Made by a program: the position numbers and the translations under genes. Positions 1 through 5,772 of a stretch of DNA of 6,596 nt are shown piece by piece. The notes below the pieces were generated by a model. It did not search any database, had not been told where the DNA came from, and was given only the letters and a program-made list of their open reading frames with translations. Origin of the DNA: Actinomycetes bacterium. GTDB taxonomy: Bacteria > Actinomycetota > Actinomycetes > Actinomycetales > Cellulomonadaceae. Positions within the stretch are counted from its first letter, which is position 1. Each line of letters opens with the position of its first letter. The DNA lies in the NCBI GenBank assembly GCA_023424135.1, contig JAFAEH010000333.1, forward strand, positions 1 to 6,596, written 5' to 3'.

Positions 1-57
1 CCCGGGCTGCGCGGGGGAGGGACCGCTCGTCGTCGTCCGGGACGCTCGCCGCGACGT

Positions 58-1059
58 TCAGAGCAGCTCGACGGCGTCGGCCTGCGGCCCCCGGTCGCTC
101 TGGCGGACCTTGAAGCGGACGCGGTCACCCTCCATGAGCGCCTCGCCGCCGCGGACCACCGACACGTGCACGAACAGGTCGTCGCCACCCGCGTCGGGGG
201 TGATGAAGCCGAACCCGCGGTCGGGGTCGTACCGCACGACGACGCCCTCACCGCCGCGCACCGGCGCACCGGACCCCCGGCGGTCCGAGCCGCCACGGTC
301 CGGGCCACCGCGGTCCGGGCCGCCGCGGTCCGACCTGCCCCGGTCCGGCCGGCCGCGGTCCGACGCGGACGACGCCCGTCGCGGAGCGGACCCGCGCACG
401 AGCCGCACCTCGCGCGCCTGCGGGCCACGGTCCCCGTCGACGACGTCGAAGGCGATGCGGTCGCCCTCCGCCAGCTCGGTCACCCCCTGCAACGCGCGCG
501 CGTGCACGAACACGTCCTCGCCGCCGTCGTCGACCGTCGCGAAGCCGAAGCCCTTGACGGAGTCGTAGAACGTCACGGTGCCGTCCGCGTCGTCGTCGGC
601 CGCGGCACCCCCCGCGGGGCCCGCGGCGTCCGGGCCGAGCGGCAGCAGGTGGTCCGCCTGCGGGCCCTTCTCCCCCGGGACGACGAGGAACGCGACGCGC
701 TGCCCGTCGGTGACCACCCCGCCGCCGACGATCGCCGAGGAGTGCACGAAGATCTCGTCGCCGCCGCCGTCGGGGGCGACGAACCCGTAGCCCTTGGTCG
801 GCTCGTACCAGCTCACCGTGCCGAGCACGCCCAGCGACGCGTCGGCCGCGACGTCGCCCGTGACCCGCACGCGGCGCGCCACGGGACCGCGGTCGCCCTC
901 GCCGCGCTCGAACTCGACGGTCTGCCCCTCGCGCAGCCCGCGCGACGCGTCACCGACGATCTCCGACGCGTGGACGAACAGGTCGTCCTCCTCGTCGTCC
1001 AGCGCGAGGAAGCCGAAGCCACGCTCGGCGTCGAACCAACGGACGGTGGCCTGGGGCAT
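58..1059 (-). CDS. Protein with four cold-shock domains and an RGG-like linker
   Basis: A 333-residue protein with four cold-shock (OB-fold) domains, at about residues 3-67, 79-140, 159-221 and 271-333. Each has a recognisable RNP1 (RGFGFL 13-18, KGYGFV 89-94, KGFGFA 169-174, RGFGFI 281-286) and RNP2 (L/I/V-FVH ending at H30, H106, H186, H298), so all four probably bind single-stranded nucleic acid, most likely RNA, in the cytoplasm. The beta-1 aromatic varies: RWFD, SWYE, TFYD and, in domain 4, VRYD, which lacks the Trp. Residues 234-260 are a degenerate DRGGP/DRGRS repeat resembling an RGG box. Family members are normally single domains of about 65-75 residues, so this is a long multidomain form. 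The ATG at 1059 was chosen because GAGGAG (1065-1070) lies 5 nt upstream; the frame extends to a GTG at 1164 without a ribosome site. It lies 129 bp downstream of the WYL regulator on the same strand and may have its own promoter. An RNA chaperone role is inferred. Confidence 0.92.
   Translation of the reverse strand: MPQATVRWFDAERGFGFLALDDEEDDLFVHASEIVGDASRGLREGQTVEFERGEGDRGPVARRVRVTGDVAADASLGVLGTVSWYEPTKGYGFVAPDGGGDEIFVHSSAIVGGGVVTDGQRVAFLVVPGEKGPQADHLLPLGPDAAGPAGGAAADDDADGTVTFYDSVKGFGFATVDDGGEDVFVHARALQGVTELAEGDRIAFDVVDGDRGPQAREVRLVRGSAPRRASSASDRGRPDRGRSDRGGPDRGGPDRGGSDRRGSGAPVRGGEGVVVRYDPDRGFGFITPDAGGDDLFVHVSVVRGGEALMEGDRVRFKVRQSDRGPQADAVELL
281..370. repeat. 15-bp tandem repeat, about six degenerate copies, inside the cold-shock gene
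   Basis: The heptamer CGGTCCG recurs on the + strand at 281, 296, 311, 326, 341 and 356, exactly 15 bp apart, followed by a more variable 8 bp. Because 15 is a multiple of three, copy changes keep the reading frame. On the coding (minus) strand each unit encodes a five-residue DRGGP/DRGRS-like block of the linker between cold-shock domains 3 and 4. Confidence 0.85.
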
Positions 1060-1170
1060 GACGACTCCTCGTCGACGGTACGGGTGGTGCTGCCGTCCAG
1101 TGTCGCCGACCGCAGCACGGTTGCGCGCCACGCCCGCCTCCGTGGGGACGATGACGGTCGTCACGCCCGC

Positions 1171-1186
1171 CGCAGGATCGCCTGCG
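1171..1186 (-). terminator. Hairpin just after the WYL regulator stop codon (weak terminator candidate)
   Basis: CGCAGG (1171-1176) and CCTGCG (1181-1186) form a perfect 6-bp stem with a 4-nt loop, starting 2 nt after the regulator's stop codon. No T tract follows on the minus strand, so if it terminates it is not a classical intrinsic terminator. It could instead separate this gene from the downstream cold-shock gene. The short stem could also be chance in such GC-rich DNA. Confidence 0.3.
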
Positions 1187-1188
1187 CC

Positions 1189-2214
1189 TCACGGGCCCGC
1201 GGCGCGGTCGCCCGGCGTCGTCCCGTCCCTGTCCGACCGCACGTCGGCCGCACGTCGGGCAAGGACCGCGAACGCATCGGCGAGCGCGGGTGGCCGAGGG
1301 TCGCGCAGGTCCGCGTCGAACCGTGCGAGGTGCGCGGCCAGCGCGACCCAGGACCACGAGCCTGCCTGGAGTCGGCAGCGTCCGCCGCCGAGGTCCTCCA
1401 CGACACCGTCCGCCGCGAAGGGGGCGACCTCGCGCGCGGGCAGGTCGATCTCGACGCTGCCACGGCACGACCAGCCGCCGTCGGACGACCCCGTGAAGCG
1501 CGCGGCGAGGAACCGTGCCGTGTCGCCACCCGGCAACGGGCGGGGGGTGAAGCGCGGCCCGGTCGGGCTGCGCGGGACGAGCCGGTCGACGCGGAACGTG
1601 CGCCAGTCCTCGCGGGCGAGGTCCCACGCGACGAGGTACCAACGGCCGCGTGCGGCGACGAGGTGGTGCGGTTCGACCCTCCGCGGCGGACCGACGACGG
1701 GTTCCGGGTCGTCGCCCGGGCCCGCACCGGAGGAGGCGTAGTCGATCCGCAGGATCTCCCGCGCGCGGACCGCGGCCGTCAACGCCGCCAGCACGGCGGT
1801 CGGCACGGCGGGCGACGGACGGGTGGCGGTCGAGAAGCGGATCGCGTCCGCGCGCCGACGCAGGCGCGGCGGCATGACGCGGCGGATCGTCTCGAGCGCA
1901 CGCACGGCGGCCTCGTCGGTCGCGGTGCCCAGCAGCGGCGCGGCCTGCAGGGCGACGGCCACGGCGGTGACCTGCTCGTCGTCGAGCAGCAGCGGCGGGA
2001 GCTGCGCGCCCGCGTCGAGGCGGTACCCGCCGGTCGAGCCGCGGTCGGCGTGGATGGCGTACCCCATCTCCCGCAGGCGGTCGACGTCGCGCCGGACGGT
2101 GCGCTGGCTCACGCCCAGCCGGCTGGCGAGATCGGGTCCCGGCCAGTCGCGAGGGGCCTGCAGCAACGACAGCAGCGCGAGCAGCCGCGCGGTCGTCGTC
2201 GACGAGGTCGTCAT
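1189..2214 (-). CDS. YafY-type HTH/WYL-domain transcriptional regulator
   Basis: A 341-residue DNA-binding regulator. The N-terminus (about residues 8-65) is a winged helix-turn-helix containing SRLGVSQRTVRRDVDRL and then RGSTGGYRL, the wing typical of YafY/DeoR-like proteins. A linker leads to the WYL domain, where the signature W192-Y193-L194 sits in RWYLVAWD and is followed by RTFRVDRL (206-212); WYL domains are regarded as ligand or nucleic-acid sensing modules. About residues 250-325 look like the C-terminal extension usual in this family. The ATG at 2214 is preferred over the in-frame TTG at 2223 because TAGGTT (2222-2227) lies 7 nt before it, as expected of a leaderless actinobacterial transcript, and no Shine-Dalgarno is present. 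It is divergent from the VOC gene, and a palindrome between them overlaps its promoter, so autoregulation and control of the VOC gene are likely. The ligand cannot be told from sequence. Confidence 0.92.
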   Translation of the reverse strand: MTTSSTTTARLLALLSLLQAPRDWPGPDLASRLGVSQRTVRRDVDRLREMGYAIHADRGSTGGYRLDAGAQLPPLLLDDEQVTAVAVALQAAPLLGTATDEAAVRALETIRRVMPPRLRRRADAIRFSTATRPSPAVPTAVLAALTAAVRAREILRIDYASSGAGPGDDPEPVVGPPRRVEPHHLVAARGRWYLVAWDLAREDWRTFRVDRLVPRSPTGPRFTPRPLPGGDTARFLAARFTGSSDGGWSCRGSVEIDLPAREVAPFAADGVVEDLGGGRCRLQAGSWSWVALAAHLARFDADLRDPRPPALADAFAVLARRAADVRSDRDGTTPGDRAAGP

Positions 2215-2227
2215 GGTCACCAACCTA
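2215..2227 (-). promoter_or_regulatory. Probable leaderless -10 element of the WYL regulator
   Basis: Read on the minus strand, TAGGTT (2227 down to 2222) fits the actinobacterial TANNNT -10 hexamer and is followed by seven bases and then the ATG at 2214, which would therefore be the transcription start. No good -35 hexamer was seen; the palindromic operator at 2234-2258 occupies that region. Confidence 0.5.
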
Positions 2228-2233
2228 GAGCCA

Positions 2234-2258
2234 CATCAGGACAGAACCTGACCTGATG
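2234..2258. promoter_or_regulatory. 25-bp palindromic operator between the WYL regulator and the VOC gene
   Basis: The site is centred on 2246. The left arm on the + strand reads CATCAGG-A-CAG and the right arm, read on the minus strand, CATCAGG-T-CAG. Ten of twelve base pairs are symmetric; only 2241/2251 and 2245/2247 fail. Relative to the proposed regulator start at 2214 it covers about -20 to -44, so a bound protein would block that promoter. It lies 49 bp before the VOC start codon. A further TCAGG half-site occurs at 2264-2268. Binding by the adjacent regulator is inferred. Confidence 0.7.
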
Positions 2259-2307
2259 CTCGGTCAGGGTGGGGTCCCGTCAGCATCCCGCCCCGAAGGA
2301 GCACACC

Positions 2308-2730
2308 ATGTCCGTCCGCACCACGACCCACCTGAACTTCCGCGGCCAGGCCCGCGCCGCACTCGACCTGTACCGCACCGTGTTCGGCGGCGAGGTCGTC
2401 GTCGTCACGCACGCGCAGGCCTACGGCACGACGGCACCCGACGAGGTCGACCTCGTCTCCTGGGGCCAGGTCGTCTCCGACGCCGGCTTCCACGTCATGG
2501 CCTTCGACGTCCCGCCGTCGCAGCCCTACGCGGCCGGCACGTCCGCGTTCTTCGTCTCCGTGCGCGGCACCGACGCCGACGAGCTGCGCCGGTACTGGGA
2601 CGGTCTCGCCGACGGCGCGAGCGTCGTCGTCCCGCTCGCCCCGTCGGCCTGGGCACCGTTGTACGGGATGCTCACCGACCGCTTCGGCGTGACGTGGGTG
2701 CTCGACGTCGACCCGGCCGCGGCCGTCTGA
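2308..2730 (+). CDS. PhnB-like VOC-family (glyoxalase/bleomycin-resistance fold) protein
   Basis: A 140-residue cytosolic protein of the vicinal-oxygen-chelate superfamily, PhnB-like subgroup (often labelled 3-demethylubiquinone-9 3-methyltransferase-like). Family hallmarks are the N-terminal HLNFRGQARAALDLYRTVFGGEV (8-30), the central SDAGFHVMAFD (57-67), and the C-terminal W115-A-P-LYGMLTDRFGVTWVLDV (to about 135). The length is normal for a single-chain member, which usually dimerises. Members of this subgroup are mostly without a proven reaction, so no substrate is proposed. The ATG at 2308 is supported by AAGGAG (2296-2301) with a 6-nt spacer; the open frame back to 2269 starts at a GTG-like codon without one. 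It is divergent from the WYL regulator and probably controlled by it through the palindrome at 2234-2258. Confidence 0.92.
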   Translation: MSVRTTTHLNFRGQARAALDLYRTVFGGEVVVVTHAQAYGTTAPDEVDLVSWGQVVSDAGFHVMAFDVPPSQPYAAGTSAFFVSVRGTDADELRRYWDGLADGASVVVPLAPSAWAPLYGMLTDRFGVTWVLDVDPAAAV

Positions 2731-2741
2731 CGGGCACCGCC

Positions 2742-2777
2742 GACGTCCCGGGGGCGCACCGCCGCCACCGGGGCGTC
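2742..2777 (+). terminator. GC-rich hairpin 3' of the VOC gene (candidate terminator)
   Basis: GACGTCCCG (2742-2750) can pair with CGGGGCGTC (2769-2777) in RNA from the + strand: nine pairs including one U-G wobble, with an 18-nt loop, starting 11 nt after the VOC stop. On the minus strand the wobble becomes a mismatch, so it suits VOC transcripts better than the converging Lrp gene. No U tract follows. Confidence 0.35.
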
Positions 2778-2812
2778 GCGCCGCGCCCGACGAGCTCGCA
2801 CCCGTGCGGTCG

Positions 2813-3271
2813 TCAGGCCGGCAGGAGGTTCCGGCGCGGGACGGGCGTCGAGTACACGACGCTGGTCGTGATGCTCCCGAGCGTCGCGAGCTTGCCGGTG
2901 ATCCGCTCCAGGTCGCGCATGGAGCGGGCGATCACCTTGATGACGAAGCAGTCGACACCGGTCACGTGATGGGCCTCGACGATCTCCGGCGTCGTGCCGA
3001 CCACGTCGTGGAACGGACGGTAGTTGCCCGACGGGTAGGCCAGCCGCACGAACGCCGCGATCGGGTACCCGAGCGCCTCGGGGTCGACCGTCGCGCTGTA
3101 CCCGGTGACGACACCAGCGTCAGTCAGACGACGGACCCGGTCGGCCGTCGCACTGGCGGACAGGTTCACGGCGCGGGCGAGGTCGGCGACGCTGATCCGC
3201 CCGTCCCGCTGCAGGTGGTCGATGATCTGGTGGTCGGTCGCATCGAAGCTCGGGCGTGGGATCGACGGCAT
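2813..3271 (-). CDS. Lrp/AsnC-family transcriptional regulator
   Basis: A 152-residue regulator of typical Lrp/AsnC length. Residues 9-57 form the N-terminal helix-turn-helix (DATDHQIIDHLQRDGRIS, then ADLARAVNLSASATADRVRRL and DAGVVTGYSA). Residues about 66-142 form the RAM ligand-binding and oligomerisation domain, with the characteristic EIVEAHHVTGVDCFVIKV (96-113) and a closing strand ITTSVVYSTPVP (134-145). Family members sense amino acids or related small molecules; the ligand here is unknown. The ATG at 3271 was preferred to the one at 3283 because TATGTT (3279-3284) lies 7 nt upstream, matching a leaderless promoter, which places the longer start inside the -10 element. It is divergent from the rhodanese gene and convergent with the VOC gene 82 bp away. 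A 15-bp imperfect palindrome just upstream may be its own operator. Confidence 0.92.
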   Translation of the reverse strand: MPSIPRPSFDATDHQIIDHLQRDGRISVADLARAVNLSASATADRVRRLTDAGVVTGYSATVDPEALGYPIAAFVRLAYPSGNYRPFHDVVGTTPEIVEAHHVTGVDCFVIKVIARSMRDLERITGKLATLGSITTSVVYSTPVPRRNLLPA

Positions 3272-3284
3272 GACGCGGAACATA
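3272..3284 (-). promoter_or_regulatory. Probable leaderless -10 element of the Lrp/AsnC gene
   Basis: On the minus strand TATGTT (3284 down to 3279) matches four of six positions of TATAAT, including the key T1, A2 and T6. Seven bases later comes the ATG at 3271. No Shine-Dalgarno precedes this ATG, so transcription and translation probably start at the same base. Confidence 0.5.
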
Positions 3285-3299
3285 CCGCTGGATCACCGG
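3285..3299. promoter_or_regulatory. Imperfect 15-bp palindrome upstream of the Lrp gene (candidate Lrp box)
   Basis: CCGCTGGATCACCGG is symmetric at five of seven paired positions. Its length and odd centre resemble 15-bp Lrp-type boxes, and it directly abuts the proposed -10 element of the Lrp gene in the short region shared with the rhodanese gene. The match is modest and could be chance. Confidence 0.3.
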
Positions 3300-3365
3300 C
3301 GCGGGGCCCACAACGCCGTGGAGGACACCTGGTCGGCCGGTCCCGCACCGCGTTCGATGGTCACC

Positions 3366-3821
3366 ATGCAGACCTCGATCAGCGCACGCGACTTCTTCGC
3401 CGCCAAGCTCGCCCACGAGACCGACCCCGCGGACCTCGCCGCCGACCGTGCCGCCGGTCGCGGGCCCGTCGTGGTCGACGTCCGCTCCCTGGAGGGCTGG
3501 CGGCAGGGCCGCATCCCCGGTGCGCTGCACGTGCCCGGGCACGAGCTCTCGGCCCGCGCCCGCGACCTCCTGCCGGACCTCGACGCCGAGGTCGTCGTCT
3601 ACTGCTGGGGCCCGGGCTGCAACGGCAGCACGTGGGGCGCGCTCGCGCTGGCCGAGCTCGGCTACACCCGGGTGCGCGAGCTCATCGGCGGGTACGAGTA
3701 CTGGGTGCGTGAGGGCTTCGCCACCGTCAGCGACGCCGGCCGGTCCCGCCGCGACCCGGACCCGCTGACCGCACCCGCGGCCCCCGCACCCGCGCCCGCA
3801 CCCGCCGCGCCCGCACCGTGA
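3366..3821 (+). CDS. Single-domain rhodanese-like protein with CWGPGC loop
   Basis: A 151-residue cytoplasmic protein with one rhodanese fold (about residues 20-118). Visible landmarks are VVVDVRSLEGWRQGRIPGALHVPG (35-58, the CH2A-like block with the DVR motif) and the active-site strand and loop VVVYC80-WGPG-C85-NG, where C80 should carry the persulfide. In typical rhodaneses the loop reads C-X4-R; here the Arg position is a second cysteine, C85. Related enzymes transfer sulfane sulfur from thiosulfate or protein donors; the substrate here is not known. Residues 136-151 are purely Ala and Pro, a low-complexity tail. Start choice is uncertain: in-frame ATGs lie at 3357 and 3366 and neither has a Shine-Dalgarno; 3366 is preferred because TTCGAT lies 7 nt upstream. 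It is divergent from the Lrp regulator, which may control it, and ends 9 bp from the stop of the converging ABC ATPase gene. Confidence 0.88.
   Translation: MQTSISARDFFAAKLAHETDPADLAADRAAGRGPVVVDVRSLEGWRQGRIPGALHVPGHELSARARDLLPDLDAEVVVYCWGPGCNGSTWGALALAELGYTRVRELIGGYEYWVREGFATVSDAGRSRRDPDPLTAPAAPAPAPAPAAPAP
3771..3818 (+). repeat. Low-complexity GCACCC/GCGCCC tract encoding an Ala-Pro tail
   Basis: Alternating GCN and CCN codons encode 16 consecutive Ala or Pro residues at the end of the rhodanese, up to the stop codon at 3819-3821. The near-repetition of GCACCC units makes the tract prone to slippage. It probably forms an extended, unstructured tail without catalytic role. Confidence 0.75.
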
Positions 3822-3834
3822 CACCGGGCGTCAC
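3818..3834. terminator. Short hairpin spanning two convergent stop codons (weak bidirectional terminator candidate)
   Basis: GTGAC (3818-3822) and GTCAC (3830-3834) form a 5-bp inverted repeat with a 7-nt loop. The left arm contains the rhodanese TGA and the right arm contains the complement of the ATPase TGA. The symmetry would work on either strand, but the stem is short and lacks T tracts, so it may only reflect the facing stop codons. Confidence 0.25.
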
Positions 3835-4520
3835 ACCCGCACGGCCACGTCCTCGAGCCGCCCGTCGACCATCCGCGTCGTCGCGTCGACGGACCCGAGG
3901 GTGGACGCGTCGTGCGAGACGAGGAGCGTGGCGGCACCGAGCTCACGGGCCAGGTCGGTGACGACCTCGACGACGGCGGTCCCGCGGTCGTGGTCGAGCG
4001 CGGAGGTCGGCTCGTCGACGAGCAGCACGTCGGGCCGCCCCACGAGCGCCCGCGCGATCGCGACACGCTGACGCTGCCCTCCCGACAGGTGGGCGGGGCG
4101 GCGGTGCGCGTGGTCGGCGAGGCCGACGGCGTCGAGCAGGGCCATCGCCTCGTCGCGCACGCTCGCGGGCCGGCGACCACGCAGGTGGGCGTGGAGCTCG
4201 ACCTGCTCGAGCGCCGTCAGGGACGCGATCAGCTGGGGCGACTGGAAGACGATGCCGATCCGTTCGAGGCGCAGCCGGGTCGCGTCGGCCCGCGTCGTGC
4301 GCGGCGTCAGGACGACGTCGTCACCCAGCGCGACGTGGCCTGCGGTGGGCCGGGTCAGGCCCGCGGCGACGGCCAGGAGGCTGGACTTCCCGGCGCCGGA
4401 CGGGCCCAGCAGGGCCGTCGTCGTCCCGGCGGGGACGGTGAGCGTGACGTCGTCGACCGCGGTCAGGGTCGTGTCCCCGTCGGGGTAGACGAGGCGGATG
4501 CCGTGCAGGTGCAGGTCCAT
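3831..4520 (-). CDS. ABC exporter ATP-binding protein, HrtA/DevA/LolD-like
   Basis: A 229-residue nucleotide-binding subunit that hydrolyses ATP on the inner membrane face to drive the partner permease. All motifs are present: Walker A GPSGAGKS (39-46), Q-loop Q93 in VFQSPQLIASLTALEQVEL, signature LSGGQ (145-149) in LSGGQRQRVAIARAL, Walker B VLLVDE (165-170) followed by PTSALD, and switch H203 in LLVSHDAS. Length and motifs place it in the MacB/LolD/DevA group that pairs with FtsX-like permeases. The ATG at 4520 is preceded by GGAG (4527-4530) with a 6-nt spacer and lies 13 bp after the permease stop, so the two are an operon and probably translationally linked. The order permease then ATPase, divergent from a NarL-type kinase, matches corynebacterial hrtBA, a heme exporter; that assignment is inferred from synteny and general similarity. 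The alternative is an exporter of antimicrobial peptides or lipophilic compounds. Confidence 0.95.
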   Translation of the reverse strand: MDLHLHGIRLVYPDGDTTLTAVDDVTLTVPAGTTTALLGPSGAGKSSLLAVAAGLTRPTAGHVALGDDVVLTPRTTRADATRLRLERIGIVFQSPQLIASLTALEQVELHAHLRGRRPASVRDEAMALLDAVGLADHAHRRPAHLSGGQRQRVAIARALVGRPDVLLVDEPTSALDHDRGTAVVEVVTDLARELGAATLLVSHDASTLGSVDATTRMVDGRLEDVAVRV

Positions 4521-4533
4521 GGTGATCTCCGGT

Positions 4534-5616
4534 TCAGCGGGCGGCCAGGGCCGCGTGCGGGTCGGTGCGGGTGATGCGTGCGACGGCGGCGCCGGCACCG
4601 ACCAGACCGAGCACGACGAGCAGCGCGGCGGGCACGAGGGTCGTGGCCGGAGAGACCAGCACGGGCAGGACGTCGGCGAGCGCGGTGCCCGCGACGGCCG
4701 CGAGCCCTGCCCCCACCGCGACCGCACCGACCAGGACGATCGCCGCCTGACCCAGCGCGTCCCGCAGCAGGTACGCGGTCGACGCGCCGAGCGCCTTGAG
4801 GACGGCGACGTCGCCCTGGCGGCTGATGGTCCAGACCGTGAAGAACGCACCGACGACGAGCGCGGAGATCGCCACGAGGAACGCCTGCATCGTCGTCAGG
4901 GACAGGTTCTCCGCCGTGAACGACGAGACCGCGCTGCGGGCCTCGGTCGTCGTCACGGTCGTCGTGCCGATCGCCTCGTCGGCCGCGGAGACGCCCGCGG
5001 GGTCGTCGGTGTCCAGCGCGACGACCGTCGCGACAGGCGCGGCGTCGTCGCCGCCACGCGCACCCACCTGCTGCCAGTCGCCGAGCGACGTCCACACCAC
5101 GGGGGTGTGGGAGAGCTGGGCGTCGTCGGCGACCACGCGGGCGACCGTGAGGTCCGTGCCGTCGAGGCCGACGACGTCCCCCGCCGCGACGCCGAGCTCC
5201 TGCGCGCCGCGCCGCGTCACGACGACCTGCCCGTCGGCAGGTCCGCCGCCGGGCGTCAGGGACGAGCCCGTCGTCACCCCGACGGCCGTGACCGCGACGG
5301 TCGTCCCGTGCGCGGCGGCGCGGGTCGTGACGATGCCGAGCGGCTGGGCGTCGCGCACACCCGCCCGGTGCGACCACTCCTGCCACTGCTCCTGCGTGAC
5401 GCGCGACGACGTCAGGTCCGGCCGGTCCTGCGGCGAGGCCATGCCGAACGCCAGGCGGTCGACGGGCAGGTCGGTCAGCGCGGAGACGGAGGCGCGGGCG
5501 AGCCCGGCGGTCAGCGAGGACAGGAACGTGACGAGCACCGCGACGAGGACGACGACGGTGCTGATGAGGGCGAAGCGGCCGCGGGCATGCCGCAGGTCGC
5601 GCAGCGCGACGAACAC
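4534..5616 (-). CDS. FtsX/DevC-type ABC transporter permease, HrtB-like
   Basis: A 360-residue membrane subunit of an ABC exporter. Four membrane segments are visible at about 15-40, 243-264, 289-311 and 324-346. The long segment between the first two (about 41-240) is the extracytoplasmic domain usual in MacB/FtsX-type permeases. The cytoplasmic loop after the second segment, ISRQGDVAVLKALGAST (264-280), is the family's coupling motif, and the N-terminal ALRDLRHARGRFALI (4-18) fits the DevC/HrtB type. The GTG at 5616 was chosen because GGAGGT (5620-5625) precedes it, though with a tight 3-nt spacer, and because upstream residues in that frame look non-coding. It is the first gene of an operon with the ATPase, 13 bp apart, and is divergent from the histidine kinase across 156 bp. 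By analogy with corynebacterial HrtB it may remove heme from the membrane when the kinase detects excess; no heme-binding residue was identified with certainty. Confidence 0.92.
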   Translation of the reverse strand: MFVALRDLRHARGRFALISTVVVLVAVLVTFLSSLTAGLARASVSALTDLPVDRLAFGMASPQDRPDLTSSRVTQEQWQEWSHRAGVRDAQPLGIVTTRAAAHGTTVAVTAVGVTTGSSLTPGGGPADGQVVVTRRGAQELGVAAGDVVGLDGTDLTVARVVADDAQLSHTPVVWTSLGDWQQVGARGGDDAAPVATVVALDTDDPAGVSAADEAIGTTTVTTTEARSAVSSFTAENLSLTTMQAFLVAISALVVGAFFTVWTISRQGDVAVLKALGASTAYLLRDALGQAAIVLVGAVAVGAGLAAVAGTALADVLPVLVSPATTLVPAALLVVLGLVGAGAAVARITRTDPHAALAAR

Positions 5617-5760
5617 GGGACCTCCAAGGACGTCGGGTAGGACACCCCCAGGCTGGTCCGCGCGACCGCCGGGCGGATCGTGAGCACGGGTGGCCGTCGC
5701 CGGACGAACGCCCGACCACCGCCTCGTCCTTTCGGTCGATGCGCGACGCGGTGCGCCGGT

Positions 5761-5772
5761 TAGCGTGGCGGG
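5761..5772 (+). promoter_or_regulatory. Probable leaderless -10 element of the histidine kinase gene
   Basis: TAGCGT (5761-5766) fits TANNNT and is followed by six bases and then the GTG at 5773. Its first three bases are also an in-frame TAG, so no longer kinase start is possible. No Shine-Dalgarno and no convincing -35 hexamer were found. The rest of the 156-bp divergent region (5617-5760) shows only short GC-rich repeats. Confidence 0.5.

Noticed and set aside
34..44. Palindrome CGTCCGGGACG after the cold-shock gene as a terminator
   Set aside because: The arms leave a one-base loop, so it cannot fold as a hairpin, and no T tract follows.
1075..1080. TACCGT on the minus strand as a -10 element for the cold-shock gene
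   Set aside because: Its expected transcription start would fall inside the GAGGAG ribosome site, and no -35 hexamer lies at a suitable distance.
1060..1164. A 35-residue N-terminal extension of the cold-shock protein starting at GTG 1164
   Set aside because: A strong GAGGAG sits 5 nt before the ATG at 1059, and the first cold-shock domain begins directly there; the extension resembles no domain.
166..2256. A 696-codon open frame on the + strand across the cold-shock and WYL genes, and other long frames opposite or overlapping the called genes (for example 4463-6106 - and 4498-5640 +)
   Set aside because: They are antisense or shifted shadows produced by high GC. Their translations are Arg/Ala/Pro-rich without domains, while the opposite or alternative frames give clear conserved families.
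3272..3283. The longer Lrp start (ATG at 3283)
   Set aside because: It overlaps a good TATGTT -10 element at leaderless distance from the ATG at 3271, and the four added residues are not part of the domain.
5702..5729. Inverted repeat GGACGA/TCGTCC in the permease-kinase intergenic region as a response-regulator site
   Set aside because: Six-bp arms separated by 16 bp are expected by chance in DNA this GC-rich, and no second copy or known consensus supports it.
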